A stretch of DNA of 64,000 nucleotides from Paenibacillus selenitireducens (GTDB lineage: Bacteria; Bacillota; Bacilli; Paenibacillales; Paenibacillaceae). The notes beneath the pieces are model-generated. The model was not told where the DNA came from. It searched no databases and was given only the letters and a program-made list of their open reading frames with translations. Position numbers and translations under genes: made by a program. Shown here in pieces: positions 45,611-54,254 of the stretch; position 1 is the stretch's first letter; every line of letters begins with the position of its first letter. Where the stretch lies: NCBI RefSeq assembly GCF_002021565.1, contig NZ_MSZX01000002.1, positions 490,554 through 554,553 of the forward strand. The letters are read 5' to 3'.

Positions 45611-45629
45611 ATTGGAATAATCGGAATAC
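45611..45629. promoter_or_regulatory. Candidate CymR binding site upstream of cymR
   Basis: ATTGGAATAATCGGAATAC repeats the ATnGGAAT half-element that forms the 3' part of the known CymR consensus. Its place in the cymR leader would allow autoregulation. Confidence 0.35.
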
Positions 45630-45670
45630 CATGATATTGAATTTTAATGTGAATGAGAGAGGTGCTCTTT

Positions 45671-46090
45671 TTGAAAATATCTACGAAAGGCCGTTACGGG
45701 CTAACGATTATGATGGAATTGGCAGCTAAGTTTGGTGATGGTCCAATATCATTAAAAAGTATTGCGGAGAAAAATCAATTATCAGAGCATTATTTAGAAC
45801 AGCTTGTTGCTCCATTGCGTAATGCAGGACTTGTAAAAAGTATTCGCGGCGCATACGGCGGCTATATTCTAGCGAAAGAACCTGAACAAATCACGGCTGG
45901 AGATGTAATTCGCGTCCTTGAAGGACCGATCTCGCCGGTTGATTTCACTGAGGAAGATGATCCCGCAAAACGTGATTTGTGGTTGCGTATTCGTGATGGC
46001 ATTGCCGAAGTGTTAGATTCAACAACATTAGCGGATTTAATCGCATTTAAAGATGAGGGCGCGTTAGATAATTATATGTTCTACATTTAA
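45671..46090 (+). CDS. cymR: Rrf2-family cysteine metabolism repressor CymR
   Basis: About 139 residues beginning at TTG 45671 (GAGAGGTG upstream), reading LKISTKGRYGLTIMMELAAKFG. The recognition helices SLKSIAEKNQLSEHYLEQLVAPLRNAGLVKSIRGAYGGYILA and the C-terminus DSTTLADLI...YMFYI match Bacillus CymR closely. The three Fe-S cysteines of IscR/NsrR are absent, as in CymR, which instead senses O-acetylserine through complex formation with CysK. It lies directly upstream of iscS, as in Bacillus. Confidence 0.92.
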   Translation: MKISTKGRYGLTIMMELAAKFGDGPISLKSIAEKNQLSEHYLEQLVAPLRNAGLVKSIRGAYGGYILAKEPEQITAGDVIRVLEGPISPVDFTEEDDPAKRDLWLRIRDGIAEVLDSTTLADLIAFKDEGALDNYMFYI

Positions 46091-46133
46091 TTGACGCCTT
46101 ACGATACAGCTCTGTTAGAAGCAGGTGAAGGAA

Positions 46134-47285
46134 ATGTCTTATATCTATTTAGATCATGCAGCAACGACGCCTATGCATCCCGAGGTGATCGAGGAAATGA
46201 CCCGTTACATGCGGGAACATTTCGGGAACGCATCAAGCGTTCATCGCGTAGGCCGTGAAGCCAAACATTACTTAAATCAAGCACGAGATCGGATTGCAGC
46301 AAGACTTCATTGTCAGCCGAACGAAATCGTGTTTACTTCAGGTGGAACGGAGAGCGACAATATGGCGCTCTTCGGCGCTGTATCGTACGAACGGGATCGC
46401 AGCGGGAAGAATCATATCATAACCTCTCAGATCGAGCATCATGCGATTCTGCATACCTGTGCGCAGCTTGAGCGTATGGGAATGGAAGTTACTTACGTTC
46501 CTGTTGATGCGACGGGGCGAGTAGATGTGGCGGATATCGAAGCTGCCATACGACCTGAGACCTTATTGATTAGTATTATGTATGGGAATAATGAAGTAGG
46601 GACTGTACAACCCATTCGTGAGATTGGTACATTAGCCCGTGCTAGAGGAATTAGATTTCACGTAGACGCCGTGCAAGCGTTAGGAGCTTGTTTATTTGAC
46701 GTATCCGAATTACCTGTAGACCTCATGAGTTTTTCCTCCCACAAAATTAATGGACCTCAAGGTGTTGGGGCGCTGTATATGGCTCGCAGCACAACCGTTG
46801 ATCCTCTTCTGTTCGGGGGCTCTCAGGAACGCAAACGCAGATCTGGCACAGAGAATATCGCCGGAATTTTGGGCTTTGCGAAAGCCGTGGAGCTAGCGAC
46901 AGATTCACTAGACGATAAAATTCATACTACCTCACATTTACGATCGACTATGTTCCAGCTGCTACAGTCTCAACTTGGCACAGAACGTGTCGTACTCAAT
47001 GGACATCCTACGGAATGTCTGCCGCATATTTTAAATGTTAGCTTACTAGGAGCTCCGACAGAGACCATGTTGATGAACCTGGATATGGAAGGTATTGCGG
47101 CTGCAAGCGGCTCTGCATGTACTTCCGGATCGCTAGAAACATCACATGTTCTTCAAGCCATGCATCTTTCTGATGAAGTTTTGCAATCGGCTGTACGTTT
47201 TAGCTTTGGTTTGGGCAATACTATAAAAGATGTGGAATTTACCGTCCAAAAAATTGCAACCATTTTGAGTCGTATGCGTAAATAA
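46134..47285 (+). CDS. iscS: Cysteine desulfurase (IscS/NifS class, YrvO type)
   Basis: About 383 residues, PLP-dependent, supplying persulfide sulfur for tRNA thiolation (partner MnmA). It starts MSYIYLDHAATTPMHPEV with AGGTGAAGG upstream; a GTG at 46125 is less likely. The PLP lysine is in SFSSHKINGPQGVG and the catalytic Cys in ASGSACTSGSLETSH, the short-loop class I arrangement. The genes cymR, iscS and the inverted mnmA form the sulfur-relay cluster seen in Bacillus. Confidence 0.94.
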   Translation: MSYIYLDHAATTPMHPEVIEEMTRYMREHFGNASSVHRVGREAKHYLNQARDRIAARLHCQPNEIVFTSGGTESDNMALFGAVSYERDRSGKNHIITSQIEHHAILHTCAQLERMGMEVTYVPVDATGRVDVADIEAAIRPETLLISIMYGNNEVGTVQPIREIGTLARARGIRFHVDAVQALGACLFDVSELPVDLMSFSSHKINGPQGVGALYMARSTTVDPLLFGGSQERKRRSGTENIAGILGFAKAVELATDSLDDKIHTTSHLRSTMFQLLQSQLGTERVVLNGHPTECLPHILNVSLLGAPTETMLMNLDMEGIAAASGSACTSGSLETSHVLQAMHLSDEVLQSAVRFSFGLGNTIKDVEFTVQKIATILSRMRK

Positions 47286-47418
47286 AGTTAAGGATTACTC
47301 TGTGGACAAGGAGGGACAAGCATTCCACATCTTTCGGAGAACAACTAGGCGACAGTCATTGGCTGATTGCTAGGTGTTCAGATGGTATTACCGAACGAGG
47401 AGGGACCTCTTTAGCACC

Positions 47419-47940
47419 ATGAAACTGCTGGAAATGATCGGCTTACCCATTTATGAAGTGGATACGGGCAAAAGGATTGGAAGAGTTCAAGATTTTCATG
47501 TGGATGCCCGTTGGGATATTGAAGGGATTGAACTTGAACCGAGGAAATTGTTCTCGTCTACCATTCTCATGGTGCCTTGGCACGAGATTATGGCTTGCGG
47601 TGAAGATGCTGTAATGATTAAGAATAAACAGGCGATTCAGAAGAAGAACGCCGTCGATATACAATACACACTCATGTGCGGAGATCACAAATTACGTGAT
47701 CTTCCGCTCTTAACACCCGATGGTAATCAACTCGGCCGCGTTGTCGATGTTTATTTTGACCATAATATGGGGAATACAATAAGAGGGTTAGAAATTACGG
47801 ATGGTTTTATTTCAGATCTCATCGAAGGTCGTAAGTGGCTCCGGGTCACGGATGTGCTTACAATTGGCCAAGATGCCATCATGGTTCCAGTTGATAGTGA
47901 GCAACGTCTGGAGAAAATCATTACTTCTGTTAATGGATAG
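47419..47940 (+). CDS. PRC-barrel domain protein (YrrD-like)
   Basis: About 173 residues with two PRC-barrel repeats: MKLLEMIGLPIYEVDTGKRIGRVQDFHVDA in the first half and LRDLPLLTPDGNQLGRVVDVYFDH in the second. It is soluble and of unknown role; PRC barrels often act in RNA- or membrane-associated complexes, and the family is frequent in sporulating Firmicutes. The ATG at 47419 matches family starts, but AGGAGGG is about 16 bases away, so the start is not certain (the frame is open to 47374). It lies between iscS and yrrI, near where yrrD lies in Bacillus. Confidence 0.8.
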   Translation: MKLLEMIGLPIYEVDTGKRIGRVQDFHVDARWDIEGIELEPRKLFSSTILMVPWHEIMACGEDAVMIKNKQAIQKKNAVDIQYTLMCGDHKLRDLPLLTPDGNQLGRVVDVYFDHNMGNTIRGLEITDGFISDLIEGRKWLRVTDVLTIGQDAIMVPVDSEQRLEKIITSVNG

Positions 47941-47949
47941 GTGAATTTT

Positions 47950-48162
47950 ATGATGAGATGCCCAAATTGCAACTCCAAGGATATCGGCAAGATTGGTTCT
48001 CACCAATTTTATTGCTGGGGATGCTTTATTGAGCTAACCGTGAACGGAGAAAAGATGTCGGTGTTTCAAGTGGAAGAGGACGGAACGCTGAGCTCATTGG
48101 ATGATCTGTTTTTTGGAGAGGAAATGCCACAAGAATTCCCTTCGGTTCAGGTATCGCCGTAG
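47950..48162 (+). CDS. Small zinc-ribbon protein, 70 residues
   Basis: The N-terminus MMRCPNCNSKDIGKIGSHQFYCWGCFIEL has two CxxC knuckles about 16 residues apart, a classic zinc ribbon. The remaining 40 residues are acidic and without a known domain. It starts 9 bases after the YrrD-like gene stop with TAGGTGA as a site. It is probably co-transcribed with that gene and yrrI. It may bind nucleic acid or a protein partner; the function is unknown. Confidence 0.65.
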   Translation: MMRCPNCNSKDIGKIGSHQFYCWGCFIELTVNGEKMSVFQVEEDGTLSSLDDLFFGEEMPQEFPSVQVSP

Positions 48163-48322
48163 CTTGGGAAATATAGATGTGAAATCATGCCCTTGTCCCG
48201 TGTGTTTGCAATGCGCAACCGTCACAGGAGAAGGGTTTTTGCTCTGCATTGAGGGGGTTAATTTTCCGGTCGGCTACATATACTGAAGGATATGCTAGTC
48301 CGAACGGTGGGGATACGAAATC

Positions 48323-49390
48323 GTGGAGCGATTTACCAAAAGCAAGTTTTTCGTCTATAGTGTCTTTACGTTGCTTGGTTTAATGATTTTGTACATGCTG
48401 CTGCTCATCAAACCTATTTTCGTGGAGATTTTTCAATTTTTGAAGGCTGTGATTACGCCCTTTTTGATTTCTATCATTATCGCGTATGTGTTGAATCCGA
48501 TTGTCACCTTATTAAAAGATCGCAAAGTACCCAGAACAATGGCGGTACTGCTGATCTATGCGGTGTTCTTAACATCGCTTACCGTGATTCTTATGAATGT
48601 CATTCCGATGTTCATGAAACAGCTGCAAGAATTGAACGAGCATATGCCAGAGTTAAGCATGAAGGCGCAGAGCATTGTGCATGATTTGAATCATTCCGTG
48701 TTACCGCCGAGCATTCGTTTAGGGATATTTAATTGGTTGGGACAGCTAGAGAGCAAGTTGGCGCACACGATCTCCGATCTGATGAGCAACCTTGGGGCAA
48801 CGCTTAATTTGCTGATGGTTGCGTTTATCGTACCATTTCTGATCTTTTATATTCTAAAAGACTTCGAGGTGTTCGAGCGGGCCGTTATACTCTATGTTCC
48901 ACGCTCCCATCGCAAGCAGATTGTCAAACTGATGAAAGATATCGATCAAGCCCTGGGCAATTATATTAGAGGTCAGTTTCTCGTCTGTCTTATTGTAGGA
49001 ATTCTTGCGTACATCGGATATTGGATCATTGGCATGCCGTATCCGCTGCTATTAGCCAGCGTTGTAGCGGTCTTTAATATTATCCCCTATCTAGGTCCCT
49101 TCTTCGGTGCGGCACCGGCCATTCTGATGGCGTTCATGGTTTCTTGGAAAATGGTGCTGTTCGTCGTGATTGTCAATACGATATGCCAAATCCTCGAAGG
49201 AAATGTTATTTCGCCGCAGGTGGTAGGTCGCACATTGCATATGCATCCGTTGCTCATCATTTTTGCCTTGTTGGTCGGCGGTGAAATCGCAGGTGTCATT
49301 GGGCTGATTCTTGCCGTTCCATTATTTGCGGTAATGAAAGTTATTCTGCAGCATTTCTTCGCGTATTACGTCAAAAGAAAGACGATTTAA
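48323..49390 (+). CDS. AI-2E family membrane transporter (YrrI-like)
   Basis: A 355-residue membrane protein with about eight helices in the UPF0118/AI-2E arrangement: an N-terminal pair of helices, a soluble middle segment, then FIVPFLIFYILKDFEVFERAV, QALGNYIRGQFLVCLIVGIL and the conserved FNIIPYLGPFFGAAPAILMAF. Start GTG at 48323 with GGTGGGG upstream. Bacillus yrrI is found just before alaS, as here. Members move diverse substrates (autoinducer-2, Na+/H+); the name does not establish autoinducer export. Confidence 0.88.
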   Translation: MERFTKSKFFVYSVFTLLGLMILYMLLLIKPIFVEIFQFLKAVITPFLISIIIAYVLNPIVTLLKDRKVPRTMAVLLIYAVFLTSLTVILMNVIPMFMKQLQELNEHMPELSMKAQSIVHDLNHSVLPPSIRLGIFNWLGQLESKLAHTISDLMSNLGATLNLLMVAFIVPFLIFYILKDFEVFERAVILYVPRSHRKQIVKLMKDIDQALGNYIRGQFLVCLIVGILAYIGYWIIGMPYPLLLASVVAVFNIIPYLGPFFGAAPAILMAFMVSWKMVLFVVIVNTICQILEGNVISPQVVGRTLHMHPLLIIFALLVGGEIAGVIGLILAVPLFAVMKVILQHFFAYYVKRKTI

Positions 49391-49398
49391 GGGCGAAT

Positions 49399-49427
49399 TT
49401 GACAGGATTGGGCTTCGCCGATATACT
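49399..49427 (+). promoter_or_regulatory. Sigma-A promoter of the alaS T-box transcript
   Basis: A consensus-like TTGACA (49399-49404), 17-base spacer, TATACT (49422-49427). Confidence 0.8.
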
Positions 49428-49433
49428 TTTAAT

Positions 49434-49727
49434 GATAATGAGATTATCTATGAAATAACATGAAATACGTTGATGAAATCAAGTAAGTCGCACCCATATC
49501 CAGAGAGTGAATTCCTTCTCGGCAGGTTCATCGTCAGATGTTCTGCTGCGTCGGCTGAGAGAATTGACCATGAAGGACGACTGAACGCTAATTTCGGAGT
49601 GCGAATGAACTTCGCCGGGTAGTTCCGTTACCAACTTTACGAGGAGATCGTTCGAGAGAAATCGGACGATAACCAGGGTGGTACCGCGATCATTCGTCCC
49701 TGTTTTATTTGGGGGACGATTTTTTGT
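49434..49727 (+). promoter_or_regulatory. T-box riboswitch leader, alanine specifier
   Basis: The T-box core AGGGTGGTACCGCG is at 49675-49688. A terminator TCGTCCC/GGGGGACGA with six T follows (to about 49726). The base of stem I can be drawn between GTCGCAC near 49487 and GTGCGA near 49599. In the specifier loop is GAACGCTA, giving GCT (49587-49589) for alanine, consistent with alaS downstream. The alaS start lies 807 bases beyond the terminator, far more than normal. Confidence 0.9.
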
Positions 49728-49916
49728 GTTTTGGTGGTGTGAACCCCCTGAATCTAGGCGAGTGCGAACCCCCTAAATCCCCCTTCTCGAAGGGGGACCC
49801 CAAAGGGTTTCCCTCTGGACACCCAAAGTTTGTCTAGGGAGAGAGAGCGGCGTGCTTGGTGGAGGTTGTGTGCTGAGACCGCTACTGTCCTTCGGACTCG
49901 CTTGAACTTGGGTGCA
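49728..49916 (+). other. Non-coding spacer between the Ala T-box and the tandem repeats
   Basis: It contains two copies of GAACCCCCTGAATC / GAACCCCCTAAATC (49741 and 49767 area) and a CCCCCTT/AAGGGGG hairpin near 49783-49797 without a T run. Open frames here read through the repeats and lack ribosome binding sites. Confidence 0.5.
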
Positions 49917-50273
49917 AGACTCGTGGGTAACGCTCCGAAGAAGGGCAATGAACCTGCGTACTCGTTGTACGGCGTTCATTGTCATAAAAGACTTGAGAGC
50001 GTTGCTCTGAAGAGGAGCCATGAACCTGTGTACTGATGTACTACGTTCATGGTCATGAAAGACTCGTGGGTAAAGCTCCGAAGAATGGCAATGAACCTGC
50101 GTACTGATGTACTACGTTCAAGGTGAGGAAAGACTCGTGAGTGATGCTCCGATGGGTCGCCATGAACCTGTGTACTGGTGTACTACGTTCATGGTCGTGC
50201 AAGACTCGTGGGTAACGCTCCGAAGAATGGCAATGAACCTGCGTACTCGTTGTACGGCGTTCATTGTCATGAC
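49917..50273 (+). repeat. Five tandem ~71-bp repeats, each with a hairpin, upstream of alaS
   Basis: Units start with AGACTCGTG (AGACTTGAG in unit 2) at 49917, 49989, 50060, 50131 and 50202; lengths are 72, 71, 71, 71 and 72. Each ends with a hairpin of the form C(A/C)ATGAAC ... GTAC ... GTAC ... GTTCAT(T/G)G. Units 1 and 5 have the A-T version and units 2 and 4 the C-G version at the same pair, a compensatory change; unit 3 has a broken stem. There is no coding potential with a start signal. It does not fit CRISPR, as no unique spacers are present. Confidence 0.85.
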
Positions 50274-50298
50274 ACACCGTTATTATCGAACGGTGTGA
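50274..50298. repeat. Isolated hairpin at the end of the tandem array
   Basis: ACACCGTT pairs with AACGGTGT over a 7-base loop, with no T run. Confidence 0.5.
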
Positions 50299-50315
50299 GG
50301 TGGGCTTAACGAGGG

Positions 50316-50458
50316 GATGGGTGAAGATAGCGGAGCGGCTGAAATTGTTCTGCAGAAGCGTTAGCGTTCGCCTTTGTGATCGGATTTCAACCCTATCAGG
50401 GTTCATCCAATCAAGGAAATCCGGGAACAAGAGCGATCGGAAGAACAATTCACCCATC
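50316..50458. repeat. ~143-bp palindromic element
   Basis: The outer arms GATGGGTGAA (50316-50325) plus AAATTGTTCT pair with AGAACAATTCACCCATC (50442-50458). Inner arms GATC, GGATTT/AAATCC and AACCC/GGGTT complete a long cruciform-like fold. It resembles intergenic palindromic elements I associate with Paenibacillus; this is from memory. Confidence 0.55.
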
Positions 50459-50470
50459 GCCCTTAGCGGT

Positions 50471-50501
50471 TGACATCCTGCGCCCACCCACACCTACTTA
50501 T
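50471..50501 (+). promoter_or_regulatory. Possible second alaS promoter
   Basis: TTGACA at 50471-50476 is followed after 19 bases by TACTTA, with TATAAA four bases further on. Spacing is outside the optimum, so this is tentative. If real, it would let alaS escape the T-box. Confidence 0.3.
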
Positions 50502-50533
50502 AAAACTACATTTTAATATGGAGGTAACTACCG

Positions 50534-53161
50534 ATGAAAGCTAGTGAAATTCGGTCCAAATGGTTAGAGTTCTTTGCAAGTAAAGGTCATAATATTGAAC
50601 CTAGTGCTCCGCTTGTTCCACACAACGATCCTTCGTTGCTATGGATTAACGCAGGGATGGCGCCGCTGAAGCCATATTTTGACGGCCGCGTGAAACCAGA
50701 GAATCCACGCATCGCGAATTCACAGAAATGTATCCGTACCAATGATATTGAGAACGTAGGCAAAACACGTCGTCACCACACGTTCTTCGAAATGTTAGGG
50801 AACTTCTCCATCGGCGACTACTTCAAAGAAGAAGTCATCACATGGGCATGGGAATTCCTAACGGATAAGAAATGGATCGGGTTTGATCCAGAACGCCTCT
50901 CCGTTACGGTATACCCTGAAGATGAAGAAGCTTTCAAGCTATGGAATGAGAAGATCGGTATTCCTGCAGAACGTATTTATAAGACAGAAGATAACTTCTG
51001 GGATATCGGCGAAGGCCCTTGCGGACCTTGTACAGAAATTTTCTACGACCGCGGCGAGAAATACGGAGATCTATCGGATCCAGAATGTACCCCAGTAGGC
51101 GAGAACGAACGCTTCCTTGAAGTATGGAACTTGGTGTTCTCTCAATTTAACCATAACAAGGACGGCAGCTTTACGCCGCTTCCGAATAAGAACATTGATA
51201 CAGGCGCAGGTCTAGAGCGCTTTGCTTCGATATTGCAAGATGTGGATTCGAACTTTGACACGGACCTATTCCAACCGATCATTCAAGCGGCTTGCCAAAT
51301 TGCGAATGTGAAATATGGTGAGAATACAGAAGTGGATGTTGCATTAAAAGTTATCGCTGACCATGTGCGTACCGTTGCTTTCTCCGTTGGGGATGGCGTG
51401 CTTCCTTCGAATGAAGGTCGCGGTTATGTCATTCGTCGTTTGCTGCGTCGCGCAGTTCGTTACGGCAAAGTACTGGGCATGGACCGTCCGTTCATGTACC
51501 AACTCACTTCGGTCGTAGGCGATGTCATGGGCGTATACTATCCGGAAGTCGTAGAGAAACGCGAGTTCATCGAGAAAGTCATTCGTACGGAGGAAGAACG
51601 CTTCCACGAAACATTGTCAGACGGCTTAGCGATCCTATCGGATCTTAGCAAGAAGGCGAAGCAAGATGGCGTGACGGAAATTAGCGGTACAGAAGCTTTC
51701 AAATTATATGATACGTACGGATTCCCGTTCGACTTAACGGAAGATTATGCTTCAGAACATGGCCTTACCGTAGACCGCGCAGGCTTCGACGCTGCGATGC
51801 AAGAACAACGCGATCGTGCACGTGCAGCTCGTCAAGAGACCGAAAGTATGAAAGTGCAAGGCGGCGTCCTGTCTGATTTTACGTCTAAAAGTGAGTTTGT
51901 TGGATATAATGAATTGGAGATTCCAGCAAAAGTGATCGGGATTATTATGGAGGATGCTTGGGCAGATCTTGCTGAAGAAGGTCAAAGCTGCCAAGTCATT
52001 CTAGATCGTACACCATTTTACGCTGAGAGCGGCGGACAAATTAGTGATTTAGGTACATTAACCAATGACGCGGTATCGGCTCAAGTGGAAGGTGTATTCA
52101 AAGCGCCGCAAGGCCAGCATGTTCAACTTGTAACGGTTCAATCCGGCACACTCCGTGTTGGAGACACGGTTCAAGCGACTGTACGTAAAGCGGCAAGAGA
52201 AGATATTATTAAGAACCATACAGCAACACACTTGCTTCACCGTGCATTAAAAGATGTGTTAGGCGAGCACGTTAATCAAGCGGGTTCTTTAGTGGAAGCG
52301 GATCGTCTTCGCTTTGACTTCTCGCATTTCGGAAGTATTACAGCAGAAGAGCTTGCAGATATTGAACGTCGTGTGAACGAGCAAATCTGGAAGGGTACGA
52401 ATGTTGTAATTGAGCAAAAGCCTATTGCTGAAGCGAAATCGATGGGCGCCATGGCACTATTCGGTGAAAAATACGGTGACGTCGTTCGTGTCGTTCAAGT
52501 AGGTTCATACAGTATTGAGCTATGCGGTGGATGCCATGTAAGCAATACATCACAAATTGGATTGTTCAAATTGGTTAGCGAGAGCGGTATTGGATCGGGT
52601 GTGCGAAGAATTGAAGCCTTAACGGGCCGTCATGCGTATAAGTATATGGATGAGCAGTTAGATGTGCTCAAACAAAGCGCTTCTCTCTTAAAATCGAATA
52701 TTAACGATGTGCCTAAACGTTTGGATGCGTTGTTCGGACAAATTAAAGAATTACAACGTGAGAATGAATCCCTTCAAGCCAAATTAGGCAGCATTGAAGC
52801 GGGTCAATTAACGAATCAATTGAAACAAATCGGTGACGTACAGCTTCTTGCAGCGAAAGTGAATGCGAATGGTATGGATGCGCTTCGCGGTGTAGCAGAT
52901 GAGCTCAAAGCGAAGTTTGAGTCAGCGATCCTCGTGCTTGGCGCAGTTGCAGAAGATAAAGTCAACCTTGTTGTATCCGTGTCTCCGGATCTTGTCAAGC
53001 GCGGCTACCATGCGGGTAAACTTATCAAAGAAATCGCAGCGATTTGCGGCGGTGGCGGCGGTGGACGTCCTGATATGGCACAAGCTGGCGGTAAAGATCC
53101 ATCCAAATTGGAAGAAGCACTCACATTTGCCACGGAACTTGTTACAAAACAAGCACAGTAG
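50534..53161 (+). CDS. alaS: Alanyl-tRNA synthetase
   Basis: An 875-residue class II enzyme. It has an N-terminal catalytic domain ([62 protein letters not shown]), a tRNA-recognition helical domain, a second-site editing domain with [16 protein letters not shown] (HxxxH zinc/editing motif) and [13 protein letters not shown], and a C-terminal DHHA1 domain rich in [20 protein letters not shown] lies 8 bases before the ATG. An Ala T-box lies far upstream, separated by repeats. Confidence 0.97.
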   Translation: MKASEIRSKWLEFFASKGHNIEPSAPLVPHNDPSLLWINAGMAPLKPYFDGRVKPENPRIANSQKCIRTNDIENVGKTRRHHTFFEMLGNFSIGDYFKEEVITWAWEFLTDKKWIGFDPERLSVTVYPEDEEAFKLWNEKIGIPAERIYKTEDNFWDIGEGPCGPCTEIFYDRGEKYGDLSDPECTPVGENERFLEVWNLVFSQFNHNKDGSFTPLPNKNIDTGAGLERFASILQDVDSNFDTDLFQPIIQAACQIANVKYGENTEVDVALKVIADHVRTVAFSVGDGVLPSNEGRGYVIRRLLRRAVRYGKVLGMDRPFMYQLTSVVGDVMGVYYPEVVEKREFIEKVIRTEEERFHETLSDGLAILSDLSKKAKQDGVTEISGTEAFKLYDTYGFPFDLTEDYASEHGLTVDRAGFDAAMQEQRDRARAARQETESMKVQGGVLSDFTSKSEFVGYNELEIPAKVIGIIMEDAWADLAEEGQSCQVILDRTPFYAESGGQISDLGTLTNDAVSAQVEGVFKAPQGQHVQLVTVQSGTLRVGDTVQATVRKAAREDIIKNHTATHLLHRALKDVLGEHVNQAGSLVEADRLRFDFSHFGSITAEELADIERRVNEQIWKGTNVVIEQKPIAEAKSMGAMALFGEKYGDVVRVVQVGSYSIELCGGCHVSNTSQIGLFKLVSESGIGSGVRRIEALTGRHAYKYMDEQLDVLKQSASLLKSNINDVPKRLDALFGQIKELQRENESLQAKLGSIEAGQLTNQLKQIGDVQLLAAKVNANGMDALRGVADELKAKFESAILVLGAVAEDKVNLVVSVSPDLVKRGYHAGKLIKEIAAICGGGGGGRPDMAQAGGKDPSKLEEALTFATELVTKQAQ

Positions 53162-53243
53162 CGTGAAGATTGATTTTATTGTGAGTAGCAATGTGTTATG
53201 ATAGGGAGAAAGCTTTGGAATTGAAGTGAAGGTGGTGTTGGCG

Positions 53244-53504
53244 ATGGAGTCGATGGATAAAACGATGAAGTTTAACGTCAAGGCAGAAGAAGAAGAGTTT
53301 ACTTCGCAGGAAATTCTTCTGAAGGTGTATGATGCTTTGATGGAGAAGGAGTATAACCCGATCAATCAAATTGTAGGGTATTTATTGTCCGGGGACCCTG
53401 CTTATATTCCTCGTCATAACAATGCTCGAAGCTTAGTACGAAAGAAAGAGCGAGATGAGCTGATTGAAGAGCTCGTGCGTTCTTACTTACATCAGCATCG
53501 ATAA
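53244..53504 (+). CDS. ireB: IreB family regulatory phosphoprotein
   Basis: 86 residues starting [19 protein letters not shown] with AAGGTGGTG upstream; a frame from 53226 is longer but lacks a site. The core [55 protein letters not shown] is nearly invariant in Firmicutes (Bacillus YrzL). IreB is a substrate of the IreK/PrkC serine-threonine kinase, with phosphorylated Thr residues in its N-terminal part. It is followed by ruvX and yrzB as in Bacillus. Confidence 0.93.
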   Translation: MESMDKTMKFNVKAEEEEFTSQEILLKVYDALMEKEYNPINQIVGYLLSGDPAYIPRHNNARSLVRKKERDELIEELVRSYLHQHR

Positions 53505-53518
53505 CAGGAGTACGAGAA

Positions 53519-53938
53519 ATGAACAAAATTCTTGGTCTGGACTACGGGGACCGTAGAATCGGTATTGCCGTTAGCGATATTTTCGGATGGACAGCCCAAG
53601 GGCTGGATGTCATCGATCGAAAACGTGAAGGCAATGAGCTGAAACGGATCGAGGAAATCATTCAAGCAAATGAAATCGGTGAGATTGTGCTTGGTTTACC
53701 GAAGAACATGAATGGAACGATCGGCCCCCGCGGCGAAATTTGTATGGCATTTGCCCAAACGTTGCAAGAAACTTTTAACTTACCTGTTCACCTTTGGGAT
53801 GAGCGACTGACAACCGTTTCTGCGGAGCGTACACTAATCGAAGCAGATATGAGCCGCAAGAAGAGAAAGCAAGTCGTGGATAAGCTGGCAGCAACGTTGA
53901 TTTTGCAAAACTATTTGGATTCTAAAATGAAAAGGTGA
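53519..53938 (+). CDS. ruvX: Holliday junction resolvase-like protein RuvX/YqgF
   Basis: 139 residues with the RNase H-like fold: ILGLDYGDRRIGIAVSD at the N-terminus (catalytic Asp), IVLGLPKNMNGTIGPRG, VHLWDERLTTVSAERTLIEADMSRKKRK and VDKLAATLILQNYLD. The family is implicated in 16S rRNA 5' processing and possibly junction resolution. It lies 14 bases after ireB and 12 before the DUF1292 gene; same operon. Confidence 0.94.
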   Translation: MNKILGLDYGDRRIGIAVSDIFGWTAQGLDVIDRKREGNELKRIEEIIQANEIGEIVLGLPKNMNGTIGPRGEICMAFAQTLQETFNLPVHLWDERLTTVSAERTLIEADMSRKKRKQVVDKLAATLILQNYLDSKMKR

Positions 53939-53950
53939 GGGTGATTGCAG

Positions 53951-54250
53951 ATGACAAAGGACAATGAAGTACAAATCGATGAACCGGAAATTATTTATAT
54001 TCCTGATGACGAGGGCAATGAAGAAGAATTCGAAGTCATCATGAAATTTGAAGTAGATGGCTCCGACAATAAGTATATGATGGTTGTGCCGATGGAATCA
54101 GACGATGAGGACTCCGAAGAGGTGTATGCCTTCCGTTATGAGGAAGACGGCGACGACTTGAAATTGTATATTATCGAAGACGAAGAAGAGTGGCAAGTGG
54201 TTGAGGAAACCTTCAATACGCTAGTCGGTGAGCTAGAAGAGGAGAATTAA
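53951..54250 (+). CDS. DUF1292 protein (YrzB-like)
   Basis: A 99-residue very acidic protein (DEPEIIYIPDDEGNEEEFEVIMKFEVDG ... EEDGDDLKLYIIEDEEEWQVVEETFNTL), the classic DUF1292 pattern. It is soluble and of unknown function, always near ruvX and ireB in Firmicutes. Start ATG at 53951 with GAGGGTGA upstream. It is followed 4 bases later by a second DUF1292-type gene. Confidence 0.9.
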   Translation: MTKDNEVQIDEPEIIYIPDDEGNEEEFEVIMKFEVDGSDNKYMMVVPMESDDEDSEEVYAFRYEEDGDDLKLYIIEDEEEWQVVEETFNTLVGELEEEN

Positions 54251-54254
54251 AACT

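Noticed and set aside
47286-47418. Degenerate T-box between iscS and the YrrD-like gene
   Set aside because: GGTATTACCG followed by a GAGG/CCTC hairpin looks superficially similar, but the invariant GGTGGTACC core, a stem I and a T run are missing. A GAACA...TGTTC hairpin is present but unexplained.
48101-48286. Cys-rich small frame (SCPCPVCLQC) after the zinc-ribbon gene
   Set aside because: It overlaps the zinc-ribbon gene in another frame, has no ribosome binding site and no plausible start near the Cys-rich part.
49917-50273. Tandem array as a CRISPR
   Set aside because: Units are contiguous, with no unique spacers between identical direct repeats, the units differ from each other, and no cas gene is in the window.
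49754-50493. Several frames of 60-146 codons in the alaS leader
   Set aside because: They are periodic translations of the tandem and palindromic repeats in both strands, without start signals.
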